Shown here piece after piece: positions 9,198-18,267 of a stretch of DNA of 64,000 bases. A program made the translations under genes and the position numbers. The notes below the pieces were generated by a model that did not search any database, was not told the DNA's origin, and worked only from the letters and a program-made list of their open reading frames with translations. Every line of letters starts with the position of its first letter. Position 1 is the stretch's first letter. Source of the DNA: CANLBN01 sp034111645 (GTDB taxonomy: Bacteria; Pseudomonadota; Gammaproteobacteria; Pseudomonadales; Cellvibrionaceae); NCBI GenBank assembly GCA_034111645.1, contig JAWUWW010000020.1:6912-70911 (forward strand), written 5' to 3'.

Positions 9198-9830
9198 TTA
9201 TACACACAGCTTAGATGTCATCAAATCAACTAATACTGTTTCAACTTCATTATAGTCAATTTCTCTCCCAATGACGCAATCACTCAACTGAGTCATGCGT
9301 AAGCCTGTGTAACCACAAGGGTTAATTAACTTAAACGGCGATAAATCCATATCGACATTAATACTCATTCCATGAAAACAACAACCCTTTCTTACTCGTA
9401 AACCTAGAGATGCTATTTTATCATCTCGACCATCTTGGTGAATATAAACACCGGGAGCATCTGCTTTTGCAAAAGCAAGCACACCAAAATGAGCCATTAA
9501 ATCAACAGCAACCTGCTCAAGCAAAGTTACCATCGCTCGTACACCGAGGTTGCGTCTACGTAGATCTATCAATGGATAAAGGACAAGCTGTCCAGGGCCA
9601 TGGTAAGTGACTTGGCCGCCACGATCTGATTGTATAATGGGAATCGAGCCAGGATTAAGTAGGTGATCAGCTTTTCCGGCTTGTCCTTGCGTAAAAACAG
9701 GATTGTGCTGGACTAGCCATAGCTGGTCTTTAGTATCGCGAGAACGATTATCAGTAAAGTCTGACATTGAGCGCCAAACAGTTTGATAGTCTTGTAAGCC
9801 TAGATTAAATACATCAATATCTAGCTGCAT
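9198..9830 (-). CDS. lipB: Octanoyl-[ACP]:protein octanoyltransferase
   Basis: LipB moves the octanoyl chain from acyl carrier protein to lipoyl domains, providing the substrate for LipA. The 210-residue protein has the conserved RGGQVTYHGPGQLVLYPL at 70-87, lysine K138 in DDKIASLGLRVRKG, and the catalytic cysteine C172 in NPCGYTGL. Length and motifs are those of an active enzyme. Its ATG overlaps the stop of the DUF493 gene by one base, so the two are almost certainly translationally linked. Confidence 0.96.
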   Translation of the reverse strand: MQLDIDVFNLGLQDYQTVWRSMSDFTDNRSRDTKDQLWLVQHNPVFTQGQAGKADHLLNPGSIPIIQSDRGGQVTYHGPGQLVLYPLIDLRRRNLGVRAMVTLLEQVAVDLMAHFGVLAFAKADAPGVYIHQDGRDDKIASLGLRVRKGCCFHGMSINVDMDLSPFKLINPCGYTGLRMTQLSDCVIGREIDYNEVETVLVDLMTSKLCV

Positions 9831-10102
9831 TACAAAACCATTTTAATCGCACTATGAGCAATTAATGTTTGATGATAAGCGCTAAGCTGATCGTGACCGG
9901 TGGCAGTGATAAATAAAGTGATAGAGTGAAATTTACCCTTACTACTTTGCCTAATGTTTATATTCTCTCGGCTGAATCCGGGTGAAAATTGCTCGGTAAC
10001 CTCTAAAACAAAATCAATCATTGATTGATTAGCATCACCCATTATTTTTATGACGTAATCGTCACAAGGAAATTCGATCTTAGGTGGCTCTTGCTGACTC
10101 AC
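9830..10102 (-). CDS. ybeD: YbeD/DUF493 family protein
   Basis: A 90-residue protein of the YbeD (DUF493) family, a small alpha/beta ferredoxin-like or ACT-like fold. The start MSQQEPPKIEFPCDDYVIKIMG and the middle block FSRENINIRQSSKGKFHS match the family pattern. The usual place is between dacA and lipB, as here. Its molecular function is not established; the fold resembles allosteric regulatory domains. It is separated from dacA by 35 bases and overlaps the lipB start by one base. Confidence 0.92.
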   Translation of the reverse strand: MSQQEPPKIEFPCDDYVIKIMGDANQSMIDFVLEVTEQFSPGFSRENINIRQSSKGKFHSITLFITATGHDQLSAYHQTLIAHSAIKMVL

Positions 10103-10137
10103 GACTTATGACCTACTTTTTGTCTAAATTAAATAAT

Positions 10138-11328
10138 TTATTCCGCTGTAAATCGGTAGAAAAATAGTGCAACAGCATCATAGATGCGGCTAAATAATCC
10201 TGCCTCCTCGACTGCTTTAAGCGATACTAAAGGTGCATTAAGTATTTCTTCACCTTCGAGGGTGATGATAATGCTGCCTAGTTCTTGATTAATGCTAACA
10301 GGTGCTTCGATGATATTATCGACACTAGCTTTAGCAACTAAATTATCCTCTGATCCTCGGGGAACGGTTAGATATATATCTTGTGTCACTCCCAGATCAA
10401 TAGAATCAAGTTTTCCTTTCCATACCCGAGCGTTTGAAACTGTTGCATTTTTTTCGTAAAGTTTGTGAGTATGATAATAGCGAAACCCATATGCCAATAA
10501 TTTTTGTGTCTCTTGGGCTCTCGCGTTATCTGAACCAGTACCCATTACAACTGAGATTAAACGCATCCCTTCTTTTTCTGATGATGCAACTAAACAATAA
10601 CCAGCTTCTTCAGTATGACCGGTTTTAACACCATCAATAGTCTTATCACGGAATAATAACTTATTCCGGTTAGGCTGATTAATACCATTATAACTAAAGT
10701 ATTTTTCGGAGTAATAATTGTAACTTTTTGGAAACTCTGTAATTAATGCTTTTGTTAATATTGCTATATCCCTTGGGCTCGAATGATGTCCTTCTTCTGG
10801 CCAGCCAGTAGCATTCTTAAAACGCGTATTAGTCAATCCTAATAAATCAGCTTGCTGGTTCATTACATCGACAAAAGCACTCTCGCTACCAGCCACATGC
10901 TCTGCTAATGCTATAGTTGCATCGTTACCCGATTGAATAATCATTCCGCGGATAAGATCAATCACCGGAACTTGCGTGCCCTCGCGGACAAACATTTTAG
11001 AACCGCCTTTTTTCCAAGCTTGAACACTTATGTTCACTTTGTCGTTAAGATTAATTGTCCCGCGCTCAATCTCGGACGAAACAATATAGCTTGTCATTAA
11101 TTTAGTGATACTCGCGGGAGGTAATGCCTCATCAGCATTTTTTTCAGCTAAAACTCGACCTGAATTTGCATCTATCAATAAATAAGCTGTTGCTGATAAC
11201 TGGGGGGGCGCTGGGATTATAATTTGACGAGAATTTTCTTCTGAATAAGCATTAGCAGGAAGAAAGACAAATGTTGACAGATTGAGCAAAATTAAAAAAC
11301 ACTTAAACATAAGAGTACTAGCGACCAT
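10138..11328 (-). CDS. dacA: D-alanyl-D-alanine carboxypeptidase (PBP5/6 type)
   Basis: A periplasmic penicillin-binding protein that trims the terminal D-Ala from peptidoglycan pentapeptides. A signal peptide occupies about residues 1-27 (AYSEE follows a hydrophobic core). The serine-peptidase S11 motifs are complete: S73-I-T-K76, S133-G-N135 and K235-T-G237. The C-terminal beta domain covers about 285-370, and the last 20 residues (GLFSRIYDAVALFFYRF) form an amphipathic membrane anchor, as in E. coli PBP5. Its 396-residue length is normal. It belongs to the block rlpA-dacA-ybeD-lipB-lipA. Confidence 0.96.
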   Translation of the reverse strand: MVASTLMFKCFLILLNLSTFVFLPANAYSEENSRQIIIPAPPQLSATAYLLIDANSGRVLAEKNADEALPPASITKLMTSYIVSSEIERGTINLNDKVNISVQAWKKGGSKMFVREGTQVPVIDLIRGMIIQSGNDATIALAEHVAGSESAFVDVMNQQADLLGLTNTRFKNATGWPEEGHHSSPRDIAILTKALITEFPKSYNYYSEKYFSYNGINQPNRNKLLFRDKTIDGVKTGHTEEAGYCLVASSEKEGMRLISVVMGTGSDNARAQETQKLLAYGFRYYHTHKLYEKNATVSNARVWKGKLDSIDLGVTQDIYLTVPRGSEDNLVAKASVDNIIEAPVSINQELGSIIITLEGEEILNAPLVSLKAVEEAGLFSRIYDAVALFFYRFTAE

Positions 11329-11472
11329 TTATTTATCAGATTAGATAATAATTGTAACACAACTATTATCTGCGATTGAGCGCTAAAACACATTAGAATA
11401 AGATATATTGATTGTATTAAAAAGAAGGCAAGTCGTTTAAAAAATATTATTCTAAGATTATTACTTTAAAAC

Positions 11473-12351
11473 TTATTCGTTAGTTATTCCATCGTGAACA
11501 ACATGTCCTTGGCTTAGGCCTTTCTGCCTCAATAAATTTTGGGTACTGGCTACTTGTTGCGGATTGCTCAGAGGGCCAACAAAAACACGATGCAACTTAT
11601 CTCTACCAGCAATCACATTAACTGCATGCGGCAAAACTGCTGACACTTTATTTCTTAAGCTTTCTGCGCCTTGGTATTGTTGAAAAGCACCGAGCTGTAA
11701 ATAAATCTCTTTTGAATCTTGCAGTGAATCACTATTAGATATTATTAGTGAAGGCGCTTGGTTAAGTTCTACAACATCATAGGTCTCTGAAGATGAAGCA
11801 AAGTTGTTATTTTCTGTGGGCGTGACATCGACAACATCAACGGTAGCAAAGCCCGTTGCAATAATCCCCAGCTTTTTTGCTGCTGCGTAACTTAGATCGA
11901 TAATTCTATTGCCGTGAAATGGGCCCCTATCATTAATTCTCACGATAATTGAGCGGCCATTGGCAACATGTGTAACACGCACATAACTAGGAATAGGTAG
12001 AGTCGGATGCGCAGCAGTCATCGCAAACATATTATAAACTTCGCCATTCGCTGTGCGCCTACCATGAAACTTGGTACCGTACCATGAAGCTTCGCCTCGC
12101 CTGCTATATCCATCACTAGAGGGTAAGACACGATAAGTTTTACCGAGAACCGTGTATTGTGGCGCATTACCTGCTCGGGTGCGCACAACGGGCGCCGGCT
12201 TTGCATTAGGGATTTTATTCACATCAACCGAGCGCGCAGGACGTCCATCTTGTGAAGAATCTATTTTTGGGCTTTTAACAGAGGTAGAGCAAGCGCTGAG
12301 CACTAATGTTAGCAAAACAATAATATGAAAACGCATACGCAACCTCATCAT
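11473..12351 (-). CDS. rlpA: RlpA septal-ring lytic transglycosylase, lipoprotein
   Basis: An outer-membrane lipoprotein that cleaves denuded peptidoglycan strands. The signal peptide ends with lipobox LSAC and the lipidated cysteine is C21. The double-psi beta-barrel catalytic domain covers about 85-176, with GEASWYGTKFHGRRTANGE, the catalytic aspartate in VRINDRGPF (D141) and the family histidine in the following segment. A SPOR domain at about 212-290 (EIYLQLGAF, VFVGPL) should bind glycan strands lacking stem peptides at the division site. The length of 292 residues fits. It lies between mltB and dacA in the cell-wall block. Confidence 0.95.
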   Translation of the reverse strand: MMRLRMRFHIIVLLTLVLSACSTSVKSPKIDSSQDGRPARSVDVNKIPNAKPAPVVRTRAGNAPQYTVLGKTYRVLPSSDGYSRRGEASWYGTKFHGRRTANGEVYNMFAMTAAHPTLPIPSYVRVTHVANGRSIIVRINDRGPFHGNRIIDLSYAAAKKLGIIATGFATVDVVDVTPTENNNFASSSETYDVVELNQAPSLIISNSDSLQDSKEIYLQLGAFQQYQGAESLRNKVSAVLPHAVNVIAGRDKLHRVFVGPLSNPQQVASTQNLLRQKGLSQGHVVHDGITNE

Positions 12352-12386
12352 TCATTTTTTCTATTTATCTATACATCTAATGGCAA

Positions 12387-13406
12387 TTATGACGAGGTTT
12401 TTTTCGACAGGATCTCTTGGCTCAACTGCCAAACTGCCATGGCGTAAAGACGGTTATGGTTATAACGAGTGATCACATAAAAGTTATGTAGACCCAACCA
12501 AAACTCAGCACCCCATTCTCCCTCTAAGCGCATTGCAGTTGCATTGCCTGTATTGTTTGTGGGCTTGACTGGAGTGAAGCCTTTTTTATTCAGCTCGCCA
12601 AGAGTTATAGAGGGCTTTAGTGAATCATTAATAACAGATTCATCTATATTATCTGCAATACGGCTTCTTACAACGACGTCTTCATTTGTTTTCCAGCCAT
12701 GAACTTTAAAATAATTAGCCACACTGCCGATGGCATCGTCAGTATTATTCCAAATATCAGCAAATCCATCCTTATCGTAATCGATAGCATAAGCACGATA
12801 ACTCGATGGTATAAACTGACCATAGCCCATGGCACCGGCATAGGAGCCAATTAGTTTTAAAGGATCTTGTTTTTGCTCACGTGAAAGTAATAAAAACTCT
12901 TTCAACTCTTTTGTAAAAAATTTGCTACGAGGCGGGTAATCAAATGCCAGTGTGCTTAGTGCGTCAATCACCCGAAAACTACCTTTATTTTCACCATAAC
13001 GTGTTTCTACGCCAATAATAGCGACAATAACAGCAGCGGGAACACCAAATTCTTGCTCGACTTTATTTAATGTATCTTCATTACTGTTCCAAAAGTCCAC
13101 GCCTTTATTAATACGAGAATCTGTCACAAAAATTTTACGATATTCTGCCCAAGTAAGTCTTTTCTCGGCAGGCCTGGCAATAGCATCTAAGATTGATTGT
13201 TTTTTGGTGGCACCAGCAAACCAAGCTTCTAATGCAGCTTGCTCAAAACCATGATCTTCAACCATTTCTATGACAAATTTATTAGCAAGATCATTATTAC
13301 GATAAACAACATCATCACCTTGAGCTGTTATTGAGGTTAAGCTTATTAGCAAACCACTAAATGAAAGGCTTGCACCTAAAAAAAGTTTTCTTATCATCAT
13401 TATCAC
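12387..13406 (-). CDS. mltB: Membrane-bound lytic murein transglycosylase B
   Basis: This lytic transglycosylase cleaves the MurNAc-GlcNAc bond to form 1,6-anhydro ends in the periplasm. A hydrophobic signal sequence spans about residues 5-28. There is no clear lipobox, so it is probably soluble or loosely anchored. The catalytic glutamate is E134 in IIGVETRYG, and AMGYGQFIPSSYRAYA with DKDGFADIW (about 190-220) are MltB (SLT3 domain) hallmarks. The start is ambiguous (MIMMIRK has three methionines). The outermost ATG at 13406 overlaps the rodA stop by four bases, implying translational coupling. Confidence 0.94.
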   Translation of the reverse strand: MIMMIRKLFLGASLSFSGLLISLTSITAQGDDVVYRNNDLANKFVIEMVEDHGFEQAALEAWFAGATKKQSILDAIARPAEKRLTWAEYRKIFVTDSRINKGVDFWNSNEDTLNKVEQEFGVPAAVIVAIIGVETRYGENKGSFRVIDALSTLAFDYPPRSKFFTKELKEFLLLSREQKQDPLKLIGSYAGAMGYGQFIPSSYRAYAIDYDKDGFADIWNNTDDAIGSVANYFKVHGWKTNEDVVVRSRIADNIDESVINDSLKPSITLGELNKKGFTPVKPTNNTGNATAMRLEGEWGAEFWLGLHNFYVITRYNHNRLYAMAVWQLSQEILSKKTSS

Positions 13407-14563
13407 CGATTATTCGTAATTTTAGGGGGCTCAGTACTAATACCCATCAATAAACCAAAGCCTAGCATCAGAGTAACTAGTGAGGTTCCACCCAAGCTCA
13501 CCAGCGGTAATGGCACACCCACCACTGGCAGCAAGCCTGACACCATACCAATATTAACAAAGACATAGACAAAAAACGTTAAGGTAATACTCCCCGCTAA
13601 CAAACGCCTAAAACTATCTTGTGCGTTTACAGCTATGTATAAACCTCTTGCAATAACCAGCAGATAAATTACCAGTAAAGCAAACACACCAACAAAACCA
13701 AATTCTTCAGCTAGCACAGCGATAATAAAATCCGTGTGCCCCTCAGGCAAAAAATCAAGGTGCGACTGAGTACCTTCTAACCACCCTTTGCCGTCGATGC
13801 CACCTGAACCTATCGCGGTTTTCGATTGAATTATATTCCAACCTGCCCCGAGCTTATCAGCCTCAGGGTTGAATAAAGTTAGTATACGTCTGCGCTGGTA
13901 ATCATGTAACACGTAATGCCACATTGGCCAGGCACTTGCGAGCAATAACGCGAGCGCAGATAATATATATCGCCATCTAAGCCCCGCATAAAACAAAACA
14001 ATTAATCCTGATATCGCAACGAGAATAGATGTTCCTAAATCGGGCTGTTTTATAATTAATACAGTTGGCACAATAACTAGTATTAATGACCAAAATACAT
14101 GTTTAAAACGCGGCGGCAAGGTTTTATTTGATAAATACGCAGCGATGACAATTGGCATAGCTAATTTCATCATTTCTGATGGTTGAAATCGAATACCACC
14201 TAAACTTAACCAGCGCTGTGCCCCTTTTGCGCCCACACCAAAGAACAACACTGATACTAATAAACCCAATGCGCCAACATAAAATAATAAAGACCATCTT
14301 GAAAAATAATCTACGCTTATTTGCGCAACAGTAAACATGCCAGTGTATGCAATAATAAAAAAAATAGCTTGGCGCTTTATTAAATTACTATTATCTTCGC
14401 TGGCGCTATAGAGCACGACCAAGCCATAGGTCGTCAATATTAACAATAAAAGTAGCAGAAAAGGGTCTATATGAACAACACTCCAAAAGCTTCTGCGGCG
14501 CCTTAGGTCATGGCTAGCCTCTGGCATTCGACGAATAAAGTCTTGTTGGTTCTTTAAGATCAT
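13403..14563 (-). CDS. rodA: Rod shape-determining peptidoglycan polymerase RodA
   Basis: A SEDS-family glycosyltransferase that polymerises lipid II in the elongasome together with PBP2. The 386-residue protein has about ten membrane segments and the SEDS signatures: KQPDLGTSILV, the long periplasmic loop with GAGWNIIQSKTAIGSGG and FLPEGHTDFIIAVLAEEFG, and the C-terminal PVVGVPLPLVSLGGTSL. The aspartate of HTDF matches the catalytic aspartate of RodA. Its start overlaps the mrdA stop by one base and its stop overlaps mltB by four, so mrdA-rodA-mltB should be one operon. Confidence 0.96.
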   Translation of the reverse strand: MILKNQQDFIRRMPEASHDLRRRRSFWSVVHIDPFLLLLLLILTTYGLVVLYSASEDNSNLIKRQAIFFIIAYTGMFTVAQISVDYFSRWSLLFYVGALGLLVSVLFFGVGAKGAQRWLSLGGIRFQPSEMMKLAMPIVIAAYLSNKTLPPRFKHVFWSLILVIVPTVLIIKQPDLGTSILVAISGLIVLFYAGLRWRYILSALALLLASAWPMWHYVLHDYQRRRILTLFNPEADKLGAGWNIIQSKTAIGSGGIDGKGWLEGTQSHLDFLPEGHTDFIIAVLAEEFGFVGVFALLVIYLLVIARGLYIAVNAQDSFRRLLAGSITLTFFVYVFVNIGMVSGLLPVVGVPLPLVSLGGTSLVTLMLGFGLLMGISTEPPKITNNR

Positions 14564-16533
14564 TATTGATTTTCTCTTTGTGCAAGTTCAAGCGAACTTA
14601 TTTCAGGCAACACATTAACAGAGAGAACTTTATTAATAGGGACTTCGCCAATAGCTGGCTTTGAAACCAACTTGGCAGGTGGTTTTTCTTTATCCCGATT
14701 TTTATCGAGTAAATATGAGTCAAATATTTTTCTTGCAATGGGGGCTGCGGTGCCCGAGCCCGACTCTCCGTTTTCTACAATCACGGCTACCGCAATTTTA
14801 GGATTTTCAAACGGCGCAAAACCAACAAAAAGAGCGTGGTCGCGATTACGCTCTTTTAATGCTTCAGAGTCGTACTCTTCATTTTGCGCAATTCCAACAA
14901 CTTGAGCCGTACCGGTTTTACCTGCCATTAAATAAGATGATTTACTACCCGCACGTCTTGCTGTGCCGTGGGCCGAATGCATAACATCTTTCATAGCATT
15001 AAAAATATGATCCCAATAACGGTTGTCAACTTCAACTTGGTTAATAATTTTAGGCGGTAGTATTTCACCATTTATAGATTTCACCACTTGTGGCTGTAAA
15101 TGTTTACCGCGATTAGCAATCGTCGCCACCATTGTCGCCATCTGTAATGGTGTTGCCAACGCAAAACCTTGGCCGATACCCACATTGAGACTATCTCCAG
15201 GAAACCACGGTAACCGGTGTGCTTGTTGCTTCCATTCGCGAGAAGGCCACAGACCTCGCTTTTCATTAGGCAAATCTATACCCGTTTTTTGACCTAGACC
15301 AAATTGCGCACCAAAGTCATGAATTCGATCAATCCCCATGCGAAATGCAAGACCGTAAAAAAATGTATCCGATGATTGCACAATCGCCTTATGAACATCG
15401 ACAATGCCGTGACCGGTGCGTTTCCAGTCTCGCCATAAGCGCTCTTCGTTTTCTAATTGATAAAAGCCTGGATCAAAAATCTTATAACTTCGACTAATTA
15501 CATTTTCGCTCAAGCCTGCTAAGCCCATCAACGGTTTAATGGTCGATGCCGGTGGATATCGACCTTGGATTGAACGATCAAATAAAGGAATATCGGGATT
15601 GTTTCGTAACGAATTATAATTTTTATAACTAATACCTGTGACGAATAAATTAGGATCATAGCTTGGCGTGCTGACAATCGATAAAACACCGCCAGTCTCA
15701 ACATCAATTGCAACAACTGACCCTCGATAATCGCCTAGAGCATCTACTGCAATTTGCTGTAAGTGACTATCTATATGTAACTGTAGATTTTTACCTTCGA
15801 TAGGATTTTGTTGCTCTAAGGTCCGCAATACTCGCATACGCGCATTAACTTCGACATTGCGGTAACCAATTTCACCAAACAACACATCTTCGTATGACTT
15901 CTCTATACCAATTTTACCGATCGTATGCACGCCCCGATAACGCTTAGCCTGCTCTTCGTCAAACTTGCTCCATTCACGATTATTAATTTTTCCCACATAA
16001 CCGACGCTATGACCGAATAAAGAACCAGCCGGATAATCGCGCACTAATATTGCCTCAACTTCAACACCATCGAGGCGATATTCATTGACGGCTATCTTAG
16101 CAATTTCCTCTTCAGTTAATCGAAAACGCAAAGGTATTGGTTGATAGGGACGTCGATTTTTTTTTAAAAATTTATAAAAATCTTGTACATGACCTTCATT
16201 AACGACAATAAGTGAACGCAATGTCTCGATAGTCTCGTCAACACTTTTTATATTTTCAGGAACAAGAGAAAGGATATAACTTGGTCGATTATCAGCTAGC
16301 AATCTGCCATTCGTATCAAAAATCAAACCACGCTGAGGACTAATTGTTTGCACTAGAATTCTATTATTGTCAGATTGGGTGGCGTAATCTTGATGGTGAG
16401 TGATCTGAAGGCTGTAATAGCGATAAAGCAATGCAAAGGTGAGACCGATAATTAAAACCGTCGTCAATAGCACTCGACCAGCAAAGCTGCGAGACTCGAT
16501 ATGATAATTTTTAAAATGTTGATGTTCTTGCAT
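14563..16533 (-). CDS. mrdA: Penicillin-binding protein 2
   Basis: The class B PBP that cross-links peptidoglycan during elongation as RodA's partner. The 656-residue protein has a cytoplasmic tail, one membrane segment at about 20-40, the PBP dimer domain at about 65-240 and a transpeptidase domain from about 265. The active site shows S330-T-I-K333 in YPPASTIKP, S-S-D at 387-389 and K539-T-G541 in AGKTGTAQVVG. The family also usually has an aspartate after the second motif serine, as here. The tail after residue 615 is charged and ends in low-complexity sequence. It is followed directly by rodA. Confidence 0.97.
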   Translation of the reverse strand: MQEHQHFKNYHIESRSFAGRVLLTTVLIIGLTFALLYRYYSLQITHHQDYATQSDNNRILVQTISPQRGLIFDTNGRLLADNRPSYILSLVPENIKSVDETIETLRSLIVVNEGHVQDFYKFLKKNRRPYQPIPLRFRLTEEEIAKIAVNEYRLDGVEVEAILVRDYPAGSLFGHSVGYVGKINNREWSKFDEEQAKRYRGVHTIGKIGIEKSYEDVLFGEIGYRNVEVNARMRVLRTLEQQNPIEGKNLQLHIDSHLQQIAVDALGDYRGSVVAIDVETGGVLSIVSTPSYDPNLFVTGISYKNYNSLRNNPDIPLFDRSIQGRYPPASTIKPLMGLAGLSENVISRSYKIFDPGFYQLENEERLWRDWKRTGHGIVDVHKAIVQSSDTFFYGLAFRMGIDRIHDFGAQFGLGQKTGIDLPNEKRGLWPSREWKQQAHRLPWFPGDSLNVGIGQGFALATPLQMATMVATIANRGKHLQPQVVKSINGEILPPKIINQVEVDNRYWDHIFNAMKDVMHSAHGTARRAGSKSSYLMAGKTGTAQVVGIAQNEEYDSEALKERNRDHALFVGFAPFENPKIAVAVIVENGESGSGTAAPIARKIFDSYLLDKNRDKEKPPAKLVSKPAIGEVPINKVLSVNVLPEISSLELAQRENQ

Positions 16534-16652
16534 TAAATAAAATCTATTACTCTATACTTTCAAGGTATATTTTACTATTTATTTCAACTTTTATATGAGC
16601 TTTGATTTTCACTTCTCTTTAGATAATATATTTTATAAATCAACTCATCACA

Positions 16653-17120
16653 CTATTTATGGTAAGGATGATTATTTAATAAAGACCAGCTGCGGTATAA
16701 CTGCTCTACCAACACAACTCTCACTAGAGGGTGTGGCAGTGTGAGTGCAGACAATGACCAGCGCTGATTTGCACGCTCTAAACAGGCGGGATTTAACCCG
16801 TCTGGACCACCTATTAATAAGGCTATATCTTGCCCTGACATTTGCCAATTTGATGTCTCAACCGACAATTGTTGTGTCGACCACAACTTACCTTTGACAT
16901 CTAAAGCGATCACATGCTCTTGTGGATTAATAGATGACAGTATTGCATTGCCTTCTGACTCTATTGCCTTAGCTAAATCTTGTGATTTACTTCGATGACC
17001 AATAGCAAACTCTACCCATTCAAACTTCCACTCTCTCGGCAAACGCTTCTGATACTCCTCTACCCCTTGAATAACCCAAGATGGCATTTTTGTACCAACC
17101 GCTAACACCCTAACATGCAT
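16653..17120 (-). CDS. rlmH: 23S rRNA (pseudouridine1915-N3)-methyltransferase
   Basis: A SPOUT methyltransferase that methylates pseudouridine 1915 in helix 69 of 23S rRNA, acting on assembled 70S ribosomes. The 155-residue length is typical. The SAM-binding knot is visible as IALLIGGPDGL near residues 99-109 and the C-terminal HPLVRVVLVEQLYRSWSLLNNHPYHK is the standard family tail. It lies between rsfS and mrdA, the usual order in gammaproteobacteria. The 110 bases between rsfS and rlmH contain a short GTTAAC inverted repeat but no obvious terminator. Confidence 0.96.
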   Translation of the reverse strand: MHVRVLAVGTKMPSWVIQGVEEYQKRLPREWKFEWVEFAIGHRSKSQDLAKAIESEGNAILSSINPQEHVIALDVKGKLWSTQQLSVETSNWQMSGQDIALLIGGPDGLNPACLERANQRWSLSALTLPHPLVRVVLVEQLYRSWSLLNNHPYHK

Positions 17121-17230
17121 ATTCTAGATTTCTTTTTAAGACTTTTAAAACGTCTTCTTAAGTTAACTTATTTTTTGTTAACGCTTAGCAACGATCACAA
17201 ACCTAATAAATACTTGGTCGGCAATTTAAG

Positions 17231-17596
17231 TTAAGCTTTTGCTGATTCACTATTAGATTTTTCTATCGGCGTCCATAACTTTTCCAAGTCATAAAACTTT
17301 CTAGCCTCGGGTAATAAAACATGAACAACAACAGAACCATAATCTACTAGCACCCAATCAGAGGCTTCTAAACCCTCTATACCTATGGGTCGAATGTCTT
17401 GCTTTTTAAGCTCATCGACAACATTGCCAGCTAAGGATTTAACATGCCGGCTAGAGGTGCCCGTAGCAATCACCAATGTGTCCATCACATCGCTCATGGA
17501 CATAACATCTAACTCAACAACATCTTGTGCTTTTAAATCATCTAATGCATTGATGACCAGCGCGTTTAATTCAGCATTATTTAATTCTTTTGTCAT
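17231..17596 (-). CDS. rsfS: Ribosomal silencing factor RsfS
   Basis: RsfS binds ribosomal protein uL14 and blocks 30S-50S joining when nutrients are short. The 121-residue protein has the Iojap/RsfS core: DVVELDVMSMSDVMDTLVIATGTSSRHVKSLA, IEGLEASDWVLVDYGSVVVHVL and the C-terminal FYDLEKLW. The start ATG overlaps the nadD stop by one base, so translation is probably coupled. The gene is collinear with nadD and rlmH, as in E. coli. Confidence 0.96.
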   Translation of the reverse strand: MTKELNNAELNALVINALDDLKAQDVVELDVMSMSDVMDTLVIATGTSSRHVKSLAGNVVDELKKQDIRPIGIEGLEASDWVLVDYGSVVVHVLLPEARKFYDLEKLWTPIEKSNSESAKA

Positions 17597-18243
17597 TAAT
17601 ATTCTTTCTCTGTAAAACCATATAATTGATGAGCGACGATATAGTCATATACCTGCTCAGGTAAACCCTCAGGCTTAATTCCAAGAGCTAATTGCTTGCG
17701 TATCGCTGTTGCAGACCATGGCAATTGCGGCTGCTGAAGTGCAACAACCATTCCTGCCGAGTGTGTATGAATATTAGCAGCTGATGAGGCCGCAAGCCAA
17801 TCTGCCAAAATCCCCACTTTAGGCAGGGTGTAATTTGGCCGCTGCAATACACCAATATGTGCTAAGGATGGCAATTGTTGCCATTCATACCAACTTTGCA
17901 GATTATTATACGCATCAACACCCATTAACAATGTGATGCTTGGCTCGTCACCAAACTCTTTACGACAATCTTTAAGTGTCTCAACTGTCCACGAGTAGTT
18001 ATTGCGCTTCAATTCTCGATCATCAATCGACAAACCATCGATATCTTTCACTGCAAGAGCCAGTAGTAATAAGCGCTGCTGACTAGTTAGTTGAGGCGTA
18101 TCTCTATGCGGTGGTTGATGGCATGGCAATAGACGCACCTCATCTAACTGCAAGATTTTTTTTGCAGCAAGCGCCATTTGTATATGTCCACAATGAACAG
18201 GATCAAATGTTCCACCAAAAAAACCTATGGTTCTTAAACTCAT
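17596..18243 (-). CDS. nadD: Nicotinate-nucleotide adenylyltransferase
   Basis: NadD transfers AMP from ATP to nicotinate mononucleotide in NAD synthesis. The 215-residue protein begins with the nucleotidyltransferase signature GFFGGTFDPVHCGHIQMA (about residues 7-24, with the two histidines of the HxGH-type motif) and ends with the second ATP motif SATAIRKQL at about 178-186. LLMGVDAYNNLQSWYEWQQL is the usual substrate-binding region. In many relatives holA lies directly upstream; here proA does, and holA is 44 kb away in this window. Confidence 0.96.
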   Translation of the reverse strand: MSLRTIGFFGGTFDPVHCGHIQMALAAKKILQLDEVRLLPCHQPPHRDTPQLTSQQRLLLLALAVKDIDGLSIDDRELKRNNYSWTVETLKDCRKEFGDEPSITLLMGVDAYNNLQSWYEWQQLPSLAHIGVLQRPNYTLPKVGILADWLAASSAANIHTHSAGMVVALQQPQLPWSATAIRKQLALGIKPEGLPEQVYDYIVAHQLYGFTEKEY

Positions 18244-18267
18244 TATTTAATACACGCTAGCAGACAA